Shown here in pieces: positions 9,501-19,670 of a stretch of DNA of 50,793 bases (the stretch's first letter is position 1; every line of letters starts with the position of its first letter). The notes under the pieces are model-generated. The model ran no database searches and was not told the origin of the DNA. It was given only the letters and a program-made list of their open reading frames with translations. The translations under genes were made by a program, and so were the position numbers. The DNA is taken from positions 1 to 50,793 of IMG/VR virus record IMGVR_UViG_3300031951_000240; one strand, written 5' to 3'. Source of the DNA: a virus.

Positions 9501-12500
9501 TGCAGGAAAAACATTTAGTTTACCAACTACATCTTCACAAGCTGCATACTCTTTAATAAGAAGTAATAAGAGTTTAATACAAAATGAAGTAATTGAATTT
9601 GTAAATGTTGCTTTTCCACAATTATCATATAACCAAGAAAAGTGTAGACGTGATGTTGGATACATATTAGATAATGTTTCAACTGACTTGTTGTATGGTG
9701 GAAATGAGAGAAGTGTAATAGCAGGTAAATATTATTATGAATACCCATCTATTGCTACAACAACTCAAAGAAGAGAAACAATTGGTGCAATTAAATACGC
9801 AAAAATTATTACTGATTATATTGTAAGTAATATTATTTTAGATACACCAAGAATTGTAAATAATGATGAGAGAAATTTTAAAGTTACAAATAATACAAAT
9901 GTAACATCATCAAATAGTGGTACGCAAACTCAACAAAATTCTATTAGTAGTTCTTTTGCAATTATTGAAGGAATTATTAAAAGAGGTATATCCGCTGTAC
10001 CTTCAATATTGGCACAAAATACGGGTTTAAATTGGGGTAAAGATAATCCTCTTAATGTAACATCTGGTTCACAGGTTACATCATCATTTGTATCTCCATC
10101 CGAAGTTAATAAAATTGGAAGTGGATATGATATTGTAAATACAATTATTGCAGGTGGTATTGCAGCTGAACCAGCAATCACATACTCACAGGCAAATGCG
10201 ATAAAAGTAACTTCATTAGCACAATATAGTGGTTCAAATGCCGCAAGTGGTGCGTTAAGTAGTTCATTGTCCGCATCTATATCATTGATAGGTACAATAA
10301 TTACAAATGGTACTGGTTCAATTCCACTTTATACATCAAGTGTAGCGGCAAACATTAAAGTAACTGCTACATCGTTAGAAACTTTGGCAATACCAGCAAC
10401 AACTGCAGAATCACAAAGTATTAGTTCATCAATGAAACTTATTACCGATGTATTAGTAAGTGGTAAATCGGTAATACCTGTATTAACTTCTTCTTTATCT
10501 CAAAATATTAAAGTAAGTGCAACTGAACAATACGTTTCTTCATCTTATAGTGGAAGCTTGGAAGATGTTGCATTTATTTCATCTTCAATTTCAATTGTAA
10601 CTAAAATTATTGAAAGAGGTGAGAGTGCAGGTGTATTTGGTAAGCAACCATATACGGCTCCATTATCATCATCTAATGCAAGAGCTGCTTATGAAATAAT
10701 TAAACAAAATATTGATTTCATACAAGACGAAACAATAGCATATTTAAGTTCTTCTTGGAGTACATTTGAGTATGATGAAGCTAAATGCCGTAGAGATGTT
10801 GGATTAATTATAAGTGGTGCCGCTGAAGATTTAATTTTTAACGTAAATTCATCATCAGTAGTAAATGGACAATTCTATTATGAATATCCATCGCAGGCTA
10901 CTGGTTCTCAATTGGCACAAACTTTAGATGGTATTAACTACGCAAGTAGATTAGCACAAAAATTAATTCAAAATATAGAATTACAACAATTTACTGGAAG
11001 TAGAGCAAGTGCTTCATTCTTGATATTGAATAACAAAGATTTTATAGCAGATGAAACCATAGCATATATGAGTTCATCTTGGGGAAGTTTTGATTACAAT
11101 GAAACAACTTGTAGAAGGGATATTGGATATATTTTAGATGCAATCAGAACTGATATTATCTATGGCGGTAATGAAAGAACTAGAATAGCAGCGGATTACT
11201 ATTTTACATATCCATCGGCAGCAACTGGTTCACAATTAATTCAAACAACTGATGCTATCAACTACGCAAGTAGATTAGCACAAAAGATTGTTGTTGGAGA
11301 AACATTCACACAAGCTTCACTTAATTCAATAAACGCAAGTGAGTTAATAAGAAGAAACAAAGAACTTATTGCGGCAGAAGTTGTAGAATATGTTTCATCT
11401 TCTTGGAGTGGAGTTTATTATAATGAGGCTAAGTGTAAAAGAGATGTGGGATATATTTTAGATGCAGTAAGAACTGATTTGGTATATGGTGGAAATGAAA
11501 GAAGTATTGTTGCTGGTGATTTTTATTATAGATATCCATCTGCAGCAACGGTGGGTGGAGAACCTTCCGTATCTCAGCAATTAGACCCAACTATAACAGG
11601 TGTTTATTACGCAAATCAATTAGTACAAAATATTATTAAGAATGTTAGTTTAACTAATCCATCTGAAGCTGTATTAGCCGCAAGAAAATTAGTAAAAGAT
11701 AATAGAACATTCTTACAACAAAATACTATTGAGTATGTGAACGATACATATCCAACATTAAATTATATACAATCTAAATGCTTTAGAGATGTTGGATTTA
11801 TAACTGATAATGTTTTAACTGATTTAGTATATGGTGGAAATGAGAGAGCAATTACTGCAGGAAGATTCTATTTCTTATACCCATCACAAGCAACGGATGC
11901 ACAAGTAACCGAAACAACCGATGCAGTAAGATTTACGAGAGATTTGGCAAAGTTGGTTGCGATTGGTGGTAAGGCAATAGAAGATAGTTTTGATAATGTA
12001 GCAAAAATTATTGAAAGTGGTAGTTCTGCGTTTCCAACTTTAGTTTCAAATACTGAAAATGGTATTAAAAAGACTAGTGAAGTACAAACAATTACTTCAA
12101 GTATTGTAAATCAAACCGATAAAAACATTGTATCTCAATCATTTGGAAATGTAATTAATATTATAGATAAAGGTATTTCTGCAATACCAACAATTACATC
12201 TTCTTCAATAAAGGGTGTTATACGTTTAACTAATAATCAATTTAGTTCATCGGTACAACCACTTCCATCTGATTCTGCAAAAGTAACTACTGGTTTTAAT
12301 ATAGTATTGGATATTATAGCAAATGGTACTGGTTCAATTCCAAATTTGGTAAATAATGCAAGTGGATTAATTAAAAATACAAACTATCCTCAATTTATTT
12401 CAACCGCATCTATATCTAATACATTTATTACTGGCTCAAACAATAGTTTTGATATTGTTTTAGATATTGTGAAAGAAGGAACTGGCTCATTACCAACATT

Positions 12501-15500
12501 GGTAAAGAATGTAAACGCATTGTTGAGAATAACAAATGAAACTCAATATTCATCATCAGTTGCAGTATCTAAATCATTAGCTAATAATATAACTTCTAGT
12601 TTTAATAGAGTAATTAATATATTAGAAAATGGTACAGGCTCTTTACCAACACTTGTTCTAAATACTGTAAATAATATTAAAGTTACATCAACACCACAAT
12701 ACATTTCTGCATCATCTGCAACACAAACCGAAGTAAATGCAATATCGGCATCTATTTCAATAGTAACAAATATTATATCAAATGGTACTGGTTCATTTAT
12801 AGCAAATTTACCTACATCATCATATACTTCATCGGTATCTTCATCGGCTGTATTAGCAGCATACGGAATATTAAAACAAAATATACCATTCATACAAAAT
12901 GAAGTTATTGCTTATTTGAGTTCATCTTGGTCAACTGCATCTTATGATGAAGAAAAATGCCGTAGAGATGTTGGATTAATTATTAGTGGCGCAGCTGAAG
13001 ACCTTATTTGGAATAGTAACTCCGCATCAGTAGTAAACGGTAAATTTTATTACGATTACCCATCTCAAGCACAAGGTTCACAATTAAATCAAACTTTAGA
13101 TGGAGTATTCTATGCAAGTAGATTAGCACAAAAACTAATTGTAAATACGGTATTATCATATCCAAATTCACAATCATTAGTTGCACATGATATTTTAGTA
13201 AACAACAAAAGATTTATTCAAGAAGAAACAATTGCATATTTATCTTCTTCTTGGGCATCTCATTCTTATGACCAAAATACTTGTAAGAGAGATGTTGGTT
13301 ATATAATTGACGCAGTGGCAACTGATGTTAAGTGGGGTGGCAACGAAAGAACAATTAAAGCAGGAGTTTATTATTACCTTTATCCATCAGAAGCAACAGG
13401 CTCACAAATACAAGAAACTGTTACTGGTATTGGATATGCAAGAGATTTGGCAGATAAACTATTAAGAGGTAATACATTTAGTAAAGTATCTCAAAATAGA
13501 TTGCAGGCAAGAGAGTTGATTTACAATAATAAAGGATTTATTGCCGATGAAGTTATCGCATATGTTTCTGCAAGTTGGAGTACTGCATCATATAACGAAC
13601 AAACATGTAAAAGAGATGTTGGTTATATTTTAGATGCAGTTGCAACTGATTTAGTTTATGGTGGTAATGAAAGAAGTATAGAGGCAGGGGAGTTTTATTA
13701 TAGATACCCATCTCAAGCAACAACATCTCAATTAGGACCAACATTAAGTGGTATTAAGCACGCTAAGCATATGGTGGAGCAAATACTTAATAATAGAGTA
13801 TTTGTAACAGCTTCACTTTCAGTTCAAACTACATATAATTTAGTAAAAGAAAATAAAGATTTAGTACAAACTGAAACTATTGGATTCCTTAATTCTGCAT
13901 GGAGTTTTTTCCAATATGACCAAATTAAATGTAGAAGGGATGTTGGTTACATAATTGACGCTGTGGCAACTGATATACTTTATGGTGGAAATGAGAGAAG
14001 TAGAGAAGCTGGTGAATACTATTATTTATATCCATCTCTTGCAATAGTAGAAGGTGATGGTAATGATGAAGGACAATTAGACCAAACATTGGATGGTATT
14101 AAACACGCTAAAGGTTTAGTTGAAAAGGTAGCAAAAAATATAACATTATTACAACCTACTAATTCAGAACTTACTGCATGGAATTTGTTAAGACAAAATA
14201 AACAATTAATTCAAAAAGAAACTATTGCATTTTTGAGTTCATCTTGGACTAATGTTGGTGGTTTTACATTTAACGAATTAAGTTGTAGTAGAGATGTTGC
14301 GTATATTATTGATAATGTAGCAACTGACCTATTATATGGTGGTAACGAAAGAAGTTCTAAAGCAGGTGAATACTATTATTTATATCCTTCTGCAGCAGTA
14401 TATACTTCATCAATTTCTCCAACAACGAATGCACAAAAAGGACCTACTATTGATGGTATTCAATTTGCAGCGGGTATTTCACAAAAAGTAATATCTTCAC
14501 AATTATTGACTTCACCAACTGAATTTGTTTCATCTTCGTATAATCTTCTTAAAAATAATAGAACATTTATACAAAACGAAACTATTCAATTTATTGATGC
14601 TTTCTATCCATATTTGAGATATAATAGAGAAAAATGTAGAAGGGATGTTGGGTATATCGTTGATAACGTAGCAACTGACCTTTGGTATGGTGGTAATCAG
14701 AGAAGTATTATTGCTGGTGATTACTATTATAGATATCCATCTAAAGCAACTAAAGTTGACCAGGTAGTTGAAACTGTAGCGGGTGTTGAATATGCAAAAT
14801 CACTTTCTAAAAAGATAGTTCAAAATTTACAATTATCTTCACCTACTTTAGTTTCAAATACTAATGCAAATATTAGAGTAAGTCATATAACTCCAATTAC
14901 ATCATCAATATCTGCCACAACAGTAGAAATTAATAAAGTGAGTTCATCATTTGCATTAGTTACTGAAATTATTGCAGGTGGATTGAATGTAGTACCACCA
15001 CTTGTAACAAACTCAAGTTCTTCTATTAAAGTATCAAATGAATCTCAAATTACTTCATCTGTATCAGCAAGTTCAATTGAAGTTGGTATAACAACGGCAT
15101 CATTTGGATTAATAAGAGATATTATTTATTGGGGTTCTGCGTCTGTGCCTGATAGTTTGGCAAATAATTACAATTATGGATTCCAATTAAGTACACCAAC
15201 TTTATTGCATATTTCATCAATAACACAAAGTTTAGGAAGTGGAACGTATAACACCCAAACTGCAAGTATTAGTAGTTCATTTGGAAACGTAATTAATATT
15301 ATAAACAATGGAACTGGTTCTATACCAACATTGGTTTCAAATACTTCTTCTTCAATAAAAACAACAACCGCAACCGCAATTTCAATTACGGGTAGTGGTT
15401 CTGAAATAAATAGAATTGGTAACTTGTTTGGTATTGTATTGAATATAGTAAATACCGGAACATCGGTAATTCCAACATTAATACCAAATACATCTGCAAG

Positions 15501-18500
15501 TATTAAAGTTACAGCAACACCGCAAATAATAAGTGGAAGTAGTGCAGATAGATTACAAGCTAAACTTATTTCTTCATCATTCTCTTTAGTAATTGATACA
15601 TTATTAAATGATGGTACGAGTTCAGTTGTTTATGAGGCACCTGCTATTACTCCAAATACTAATGCAAAAATCAATAATGCGTATAATTTATTATTAGATA
15701 ATAAACAAATGATTATAGATGAAACAATTGCATTTATGAGTTCATCTTGGTCAACATTTGTATATAATGAGGCAAGTTGTAGTAGAGATGTAGGGTTAAT
15801 TATAAGTGGTGCAGCATTTGATTTATTATATGGTGGAAACTCCGCATCTTTCGTAAATGGAAGATTCTATTTTGACTATCCTTCTCAAGCTACTGGTTCT
15901 CAATTAGACCAGACTGTAACTGCATTAAAGTTTGCAGGTGGAATGGCTGAAAAAGTAGTTAGAAATACTGTATTAACACATTTTTCTTCATCATTTGTTT
16001 CTTCTTCTTGGGCATCATTAAGAACAAACAAACAATTTATAGTATCAGAATCTATTGCGTATTTAAGTTCATCTTGGCAAGGATTTGTGTATTCTCAATC
16101 TAAATGTGAAAGAGATTTAGGTTACATTATAGATGCGGTTGCAACCGATATTTTATATGGTGGTAATGAGAGAAGTATTATTGCAGGTAGATATTATTAT
16201 GATTACCCATCCGAAGCAACTGATGAACAATTAGAACCAACATTAACCGGCGTTAGACATGCTAGGGGATTAGCGATGAATATTGTGAGTGGTTCAACAT
16301 TTGTATCACCATCTGCTAACAACCAAACCGCATATAATCTAATTAAAAATAACAAAACTTTCATTCAGGAAGAAACCGTAGCGTTTGTAAACGCTAAATG
16401 GCCTGAGTTGGATTATATTGAATCTAAATGCCGTAGAGATGTTGGATATATTGTAGATGCAGTAGCAACTGACCTATTATACGGTGGTAATGAAAGAAGT
16501 AATAAAGCTGGAGAGTTCTATTACTTATATCCTTCATTGGCAACCGAATCAGAGCAGGTAGTTGAAACAACAACTGCAATTGATTATGCTAGAAGATTAA
16601 CTGAGCAAATCATTAATAGTAACTTAATAGCAGAACCACAAATTATATTGAATACTGCGAATAATATTAAAGTTACTGGAACAACACAATACTCAGCTTC
16701 ATACTCAGCATCCGCATATGAAGTGAATAGAGTAAGTTCATCATTTGCAGTAGTAACAAATATTGTAGAAGTTGGTACGGGTTCAATTCCATCATTAATT
16801 TCAAATACATCTGAAAGTATTAAGTTTACAAATGCAAATCAGTATATAACTGCATCATCTAATTATGGAACAACTTATGAGGCTTCTTTAATTTCAGCAT
16901 CAATTTCAATAGTAACAAATATTGTGGCAATTGGAACTGCTTCATTACCAACTCCTGTAGTTTACACAACTCCATCAACTGCATCTAATGTTTATTACGC
17001 ATATAACTTATTAAAAGAAAACATAGGATTCATTCAAAATGAAACTATCGCGTATATTAGTTCTTCTTGGAGTACTGCATCTTACGATGAAACTAAATGT
17101 AAGAGAGATGTTGGATTGATTATTAGTGGTGCAGCTGAAGATATGTTGTTTGGTGTAGATTCTGCATCAATTGTAAATGGTAAGTTCTATTTTGAATCAG
17201 CATCACAAGCAACTGATTCTCAATTGAACTACACATTGGATGGATTATTCTACGCAAGTAAATTAGCACAAAAAGTACTTCAAAATATTGAGTACCAAAC
17301 AGCTTCAATTGAAAGAACAACTGCATGGACATTGCTAAATCAAAATAAACCATTTATTCAGAATGAAACAATAGCGTATATTAGTTCATCTTGGGTGACT
17401 GGTTCTAATTCTGATGTAGCATTTACATATAACGAAGATAAGTGTAAGAGAGATATTTCTCACATTATAGACGCTGTTGCAACCGATGTTTATTATGGTG
17501 GTAATGAAAGAATAAGAACTGCGGGATTATATTATTACTTATATCCATCAGCGGCAACTGGTTCTCAATTAGATGAAACATTGGATGCTATGAGATATGC
17601 AGGGCAATTGGCACAAAAAGTAATTGTAAATACTCAATTCTTTACCGCTTCAATCTACGCATCAGCATCTCACGCGTTAATGAAACAAAATAAGGCATTC
17701 ATACAAGAAGAAACTATTGCTTATGTAAGTTCTTCTTGGGTTGGTTTACAATATACCGAATCTAAATGTAGAAGGGATGTTGGACACCTAATAGATGCCG
17801 TATCAACTGATATTCTTTATGGTGGTAATGAGAGAAGTGCTAAAGCAGGATTGTATTATTTCTTATATCCTTCATTGGCTACTGGTTCTCAATTAGAATC
17901 TACTGTAAATGCAATTGATTACGCGGGTGGAATAGCTAAGAACATTATTCAAAATAAAGTATTTGTTACCGCATCGCAAGTAGTATCTGCTTCAGTAGCA
18001 TTGTTAAGAAGTAATAGAGAGTTTATACAAGAAGAAACATTACATTACTTAACATCAAGTTGGGCTAACTTTAATTATGATAAAGCTAAGTGTAGACGAG
18101 ATGTTGGATATATTATTGATGGTGTAGCAACTGACCTATTGTATGGTGGTAATGAAAGAACTGTGATGAGTGGAGAATTCTATTTCAAATATCCATCTAA
18201 AGCAACTTTATTGGGCGATGGAGATGGTGATGGGCAATTAAAACAAACCAATGATGGTATAAACTACGCAAGTAGAATAGCACAAAAGGTAATACAAAAC
18301 GTTGAGTTTAATACAGCATCTTTGGCAGTATCTTCTTCAGTTTACTTATTAAGAGAAAACAAAAACTTTATTGCGGCGGAAGCTATTGCATATGTTTCAT
18401 CTTCTTGGAGTGGTGTTAAATATAACGAAGCAAGTTGTAGTAGAGATGTTAAGTATTTGATTGATGCAGCAACAACTGACCTTCTTTATGGTGGACAAGA

Positions 18501-19653
18501 AAGAAGTGTAATAGCGGGAACATACTATTATTTATTCCCATCAAGGGCAACTAACGCAGGTGTACCTTCTGAACAAAACCAATTGGACCCAACAATTACT
18601 GGTGTAAGATATGCGGGAAGATTGGCAAGTAAATCAGTAACAAATCCAACTTATGTAGATGTGTGGGTTGCTTCTGGTTCATTAATGAGAACGGCTCAAC
18701 TATTAACATTCAATAAACCATTAATTCAAAAAGAAACAATTACTTTCTTGAGTTCTTCTTGGAGTACATTAAAATATAACGAAGTAAGTTGTTCTCGTGA
18801 TTTAGGATTTATTATAGACGCTATCAGAACTGACTTGGTATATGGTGGTAATGAAAGAAGTATTGAGGCAGGTTCTTATTATTATAGAATACCTTCAGTA
18901 GCAATCGCAGAATCATATACTGATAATGGTGAAGTTGGACAAAAGAAACAAACTGTAGATGGTATTAACTTTGCAAGAGGTATAGCTGAAAAATTAGTTA
19001 GAAACACTCAATTAACTTATTTAGCACCTTCTACAAAGAGAAGACAAGCAGCAGCAAGATTAGTAGCGGCTAAAGATGAATTGAAACAAAGAGCAATCGG
19101 ATATACAAATGGAGCATTCCCATATTTAGTATATAATGAAGCTAGTTGTTCAAGAGATACTGGATTGATTGTTGATGCATGTGCAACTGATTTGTTGTAT
19201 GGTGGCAATGAAAGAGCAATTGCAGCAGCATCTTCTTACTATACAGGACAATATGGAAGTGCACAAGCGGTAATTTCTTCTCAAAAATTAGAGACTCTTG
19301 AAACAAATAGATATTTAAGAACGAGAGCTGAGTTTATCGCAGCTGGAGCACCATTGGAATCATTTGGTTCTCTAATTGTGGCAACTGGTATTGACTACTC
19401 CTATAATGGTAGTGGTGTGACATTTAAAGCACTCCCTCCAAACCAAGGTGGTAGTGGTGTTGCAAATCCGGCTTTTGAAATTACCGAATTGGGTGGGGGT
19501 AGAATCTTCTTCACATCCGGTAACCAAGATGGTGACTTTAGAATCGGTACTGGTTTAAGTATTAACCAGGCAACTGGTACTCTTGTGGGTAGAACGTTTA
19601 GTAAATCTCTATTCTCATTGGTAACTCCGTTCTCATTGGCACTTCAAATATAA
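6562..19653 (+). CDS. Giant 4363-residue fibre/virion protein with beta-helix and 23 RDVG modules
   Basis: This is one uninterrupted frame. Residues 1-90 are short fibre repeats ('ITGSLTVAENLFLGN'). Residues about 110-380 are a probable right-handed beta-helix (pectate-lyase-like: 'LYVSSTDGDDTNDGRTIQFP', 'NGYVIKVQAGTYLEDNPVIL'). Residues about 624-732 are a cupredoxin-like domain that lacks the metal ligands. From about 770 to 4250, five arrays of a module built around C-x-R-D-[VI]-G...D-A-V-A-T-D-L-x-Y-G-G-N-E-R-S (23 copies) alternate with roughly 35-residue 'SSSF..V..II.NGTGSIPTLVSNT' repeats. The last 120 residues ('NQDGDFRIGTGLSINQATGT') form a terminal domain I know from marine phage structural proteins. 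It is likely a very long tail-associated fibre or sheath-like appendage. No enzymatic active site was recognised. Confidence 0.8.
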   Translation: MARLIPRKQIEEQQNITGSLTVAENLFLGNDAIISGSLFVSKSFFMGNDTGSKNEITGSVFLTGSLIIDGVLKTGAPNTVLSITSSNTILAEDTQRYSGILAKDFGANVPTLYVSSTDGDDTNDGRTIQFPLRTIKRAASLAAPGYDGRYGFDTGSIQNGYVIKVQAGTYLEDNPVILPKNTTIWGAGLRITKINAKNPTEDLFYVNSGCYIAEVTMGGLRLFPDQINPEKGFAVAFQPGAFITTSPYVQNCSQISNQENSFTELYEEIPPGGGGLYVNGDVINPDSPLASMVLDAYTQISPNGVGCLVNGRGFIQLVSFFNNFSYYAIRVNNGGHATLNNSNISFGLYGMYASGSRFISGSGGNIDARDRVRASWSVVVDVLNRGLDALPEVTTLNTAEGIRLSSPSQFPQYTTSSGVELSSTAADEISADFKLVSEIVDSGTSNYPTLLARSSNKGFSSESPYNILGATQITGSYSGSATPLSASQGDLNQISSSFGVLLGIFSNGTGSYDFKSSTSASIRRTSIIPSPASPALPNDVTASISSSFETVIDIIKNGLSVVPKLTSSLSASFYIGGLEPVQSGISSSVETINKVSASFSIIYNILSNGTGSNILPIPNNHRRNYTITNVNSSSYNWDGVGNNPTITLFRGETYKFYVSASEGQGGIDYPFFIRTQPVETIANTFDYNKGVINNGDSVGNITFTVPYDAPNTLYYTSQINNTLSGRFFIINNSETPRELIANTLTYPATISGSVASEDTDIINAFEILTGSKAFIQEEVIQYISSSWSGVDGFYYNEATCRRDVGFLIDAVAQDLLLGGNDKSITAGRFYYEYPSSAITSQKDPTKTAVKYAARLAIELIKNKTFRDIDLDAYTQKRKTAWQVINNNKSFIQNETIAFLSSSWSNFYYNEAKCKRDVGYILDAVATDTLYGGNERSIEAGEFYYLYPSLAIVEGDGDGNGQLGQTLDGIRFAAGLVNNLVAGKTFSLPTTSSQAAYSLIRSNKSLIQNEVIEFVNVAFPQLSYNQEKCRRDVGYILDNVSTDLLYGGNERSVIAGKYYYEYPSIATTTQRRETIGAIKYAKIITDYIVSNIILDTPRIVNNDERNFKVTNNTNVTSSNSGTQTQQNSISSSFAIIEGIIKRGISAVPSILAQNTGLNWGKDNPLNVTSGSQVTSSFVSPSEVNKIGSGYDIVNTIIAGGIAAEPAITYSQANAIKVTSLAQYSGSNAASGALSSSLSASISLIGTIITNGTGSIPLYTSSVAANIKVTATSLETLAIPATTAESQSISSSMKLITDVLVSGKSVIPVLTSSLSQNIKVSATEQYVSSSYSGSLEDVAFISSSISIVTKIIERGESAGVFGKQPYTAPLSSSNARAAYEIIKQNIDFIQDETIAYLSSSWSTFEYDEAKCRRDVGLIISGAAEDLIFNVNSSSVVNGQFYYEYPSQATGSQLAQTLDGINYASRLAQKLIQNIELQQFTGSRASASFLILNNKDFIADETIAYMSSSWGSFDYNETTCRRDIGYILDAIRTDIIYGGNERTRIAADYYFTYPSAATGSQLIQTTDAINYASRLAQKIVVGETFTQASLNSINASELIRRNKELIAAEVVEYVSSSWSGVYYNEAKCKRDVGYILDAVRTDLVYGGNERSIVAGDFYYRYPSAATVGGEPSVSQQLDPTITGVYYANQLVQNIIKNVSLTNPSEAVLAARKLVKDNRTFLQQNTIEYVNDTYPTLNYIQSKCFRDVGFITDNVLTDLVYGGNERAITAGRFYFLYPSQATDAQVTETTDAVRFTRDLAKLVAIGGKAIEDSFDNVAKIIESGSSAFPTLVSNTENGIKKTSEVQTITSSIVNQTDKNIVSQSFGNVINIIDKGISAIPTITSSSIKGVIRLTNNQFSSSVQPLPSDSAKVTTGFNIVLDIIANGTGSIPNLVNNASGLIKNTNYPQFISTASISNTFITGSNNSFDIVLDIVKEGTGSLPTLVKNVNALLRITNETQYSSSVAVSKSLANNITSSFNRVINILENGTGSLPTLVLNTVNNIKVTSTPQYISASSATQTEVNAISASISIVTNIISNGTGSFIANLPTSSYTSSVSSSAVLAAYGILKQNIPFIQNEVIAYLSSSWSTASYDEEKCRRDVGLIISGAAEDLIWNSNSASVVNGKFYYDYPSQAQGSQLNQTLDGVFYASRLAQKLIVNTVLSYPNSQSLVAHDILVNNKRFIQEETIAYLSSSWASHSYDQNTCKRDVGYIIDAVATDVKWGGNERTIKAGVYYYLYPSEATGSQIQETVTGIGYARDLADKLLRGNTFSKVSQNRLQARELIYNNKGFIADEVIAYVSASWSTASYNEQTCKRDVGYILDAVATDLVYGGNERSIEAGEFYYRYPSQATTSQLGPTLSGIKHAKHMVEQILNNRVFVTASLSVQTTYNLVKENKDLVQTETIGFLNSAWSFFQYDQIKCRRDVGYIIDAVATDILYGGNERSREAGEYYYLYPSLAIVEGDGNDEGQLDQTLDGIKHAKGLVEKVAKNITLLQPTNSELTAWNLLRQNKQLIQKETIAFLSSSWTNVGGFTFNELSCSRDVAYIIDNVATDLLYGGNERSSKAGEYYYLYPSAAVYTSSISPTTNAQKGPTIDGIQFAAGISQKVISSQLLTSPTEFVSSSYNLLKNNRTFIQNETIQFIDAFYPYLRYNREKCRRDVGYIVDNVATDLWYGGNQRSIIAGDYYYRYPSKATKVDQVVETVAGVEYAKSLSKKIVQNLQLSSPTLVSNTNANIRVSHITPITSSISATTVEINKVSSSFALVTEIIAGGLNVVPPLVTNSSSSIKVSNESQITSSVSASSIEVGITTASFGLIRDIIYWGSASVPDSLANNYNYGFQLSTPTLLHISSITQSLGSGTYNTQTASISSSFGNVINIINNGTGSIPTLVSNTSSSIKTTTATAISITGSGSEINRIGNLFGIVLNIVNTGTSVIPTLIPNTSASIKVTATPQIISGSSADRLQAKLISSSFSLVIDTLLNDGTSSVVYEAPAITPNTNAKINNAYNLLLDNKQMIIDETIAFMSSSWSTFVYNEASCSRDVGLIISGAAFDLLYGGNSASFVNGRFYFDYPSQATGSQLDQTVTALKFAGGMAEKVVRNTVLTHFSSSFVSSSWASLRTNKQFIVSESIAYLSSSWQGFVYSQSKCERDLGYIIDAVATDILYGGNERSIIAGRYYYDYPSEATDEQLEPTLTGVRHARGLAMNIVSGSTFVSPSANNQTAYNLIKNNKTFIQEETVAFVNAKWPELDYIESKCRRDVGYIVDAVATDLLYGGNERSNKAGEFYYLYPSLATESEQVVETTTAIDYARRLTEQIINSNLIAEPQIILNTANNIKVTGTTQYSASYSASAYEVNRVSSSFAVVTNIVEVGTGSIPSLISNTSESIKFTNANQYITASSNYGTTYEASLISASISIVTNIVAIGTASLPTPVVYTTPSTASNVYYAYNLLKENIGFIQNETIAYISSSWSTASYDETKCKRDVGLIISGAAEDMLFGVDSASIVNGKFYFESASQATDSQLNYTLDGLFYASKLAQKVLQNIEYQTASIERTTAWTLLNQNKPFIQNETIAYISSSWVTGSNSDVAFTYNEDKCKRDISHIIDAVATDVYYGGNERIRTAGLYYYLYPSAATGSQLDETLDAMRYAGQLAQKVIVNTQFFTASIYASASHALMKQNKAFIQEETIAYVSSSWVGLQYTESKCRRDVGHLIDAVSTDILYGGNERSAKAGLYYFLYPSLATGSQLESTVNAIDYAGGIAKNIIQNKVFVTASQVVSASVALLRSNREFIQEETLHYLTSSWANFNYDKAKCRRDVGYIIDGVATDLLYGGNERTVMSGEFYFKYPSKATLLGDGDGDGQLKQTNDGINYASRIAQKVIQNVEFNTASLAVSSSVYLLRENKNFIAAEAIAYVSSSWSGVKYNEASCSRDVKYLIDAATTDLLYGGQERSVIAGTYYYLFPSRATNAGVPSEQNQLDPTITGVRYAGRLASKSVTNPTYVDVWVASGSLMRTAQLLTFNKPLIQKETITFLSSSWSTLKYNEVSCSRDLGFIIDAIRTDLVYGGNERSIEAGSYYYRIPSVAIAESYTDNGEVGQKKQTVDGINFARGIAEKLVRNTQLTYLAPSTKRRQAAARLVAAKDELKQRAIGYTNGAFPYLVYNEASCSRDTGLIVDACATDLLYGGNERAIAAASSYYTGQYGSAQAVISSQKLETLETNRYLRTRAEFIAAGAPLESFGSLIVATGIDYSYNGSGVTFKALPPNQGGSGVANPAFEITELGGGRIFFTSGNQDGDFRIGTGLSINQATGTLVGRTFSKSLFSLVTPFSLALQI
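8431..8757 (+). other. Cupredoxin-like domain, ligands lost
   Basis: Residues about 624-732 of the 4363-residue protein align by eye with the two cupredoxin-like domains of the 3513-residue protein ('PTITLFRGETYKFYV', 'DYPFFIRT', 'APNTLYYTSQINNTLSG'). All four expected copper ligands are changed: His to Tyr669, Cys to Ser717, His to Asn720 and Met to Leu723. The domain probably keeps the fold without metal. Confidence 0.7.
8860..19270 (+). repeat. Five arrays of C-x-RDVG modules (23 copies)
   Basis: Each module reads roughly: 'FIQNETIAYLSSSW', an aromatic strand, then C-x-R-D-V-G-Y-I-x-D-A-V-A-T-D-L-x-Y-G-G-N-E-R-S, then 'AGEFYYLYPS'. Arrays hold 3, 4, 6, 3 and 7 copies, at about 8860-9810, 10690-11960, 12870-14820, 15680-16600 and 17000-19270. 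They are separated by blocks of the shorter SSSF repeat. The first module of arrays two to five is always a distinct 'GLIISGAA' variant. Nearly every copy keeps a single Cys before RD. Confidence 0.85.
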
Positions 19654-19670
19654 AAGGAAAATAAAAAGAA

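Noticed and set aside
6562-19653. The 4363-residue frame as several fused or misassembled genes
   Set aside because: No internal stop, promoter box or frame change is seen, and the N-terminal, repeat and C-terminal domains occur in an order consistent with one structural protein. A collapsed or expanded repeat in assembly still cannot be excluded from the sequence alone.
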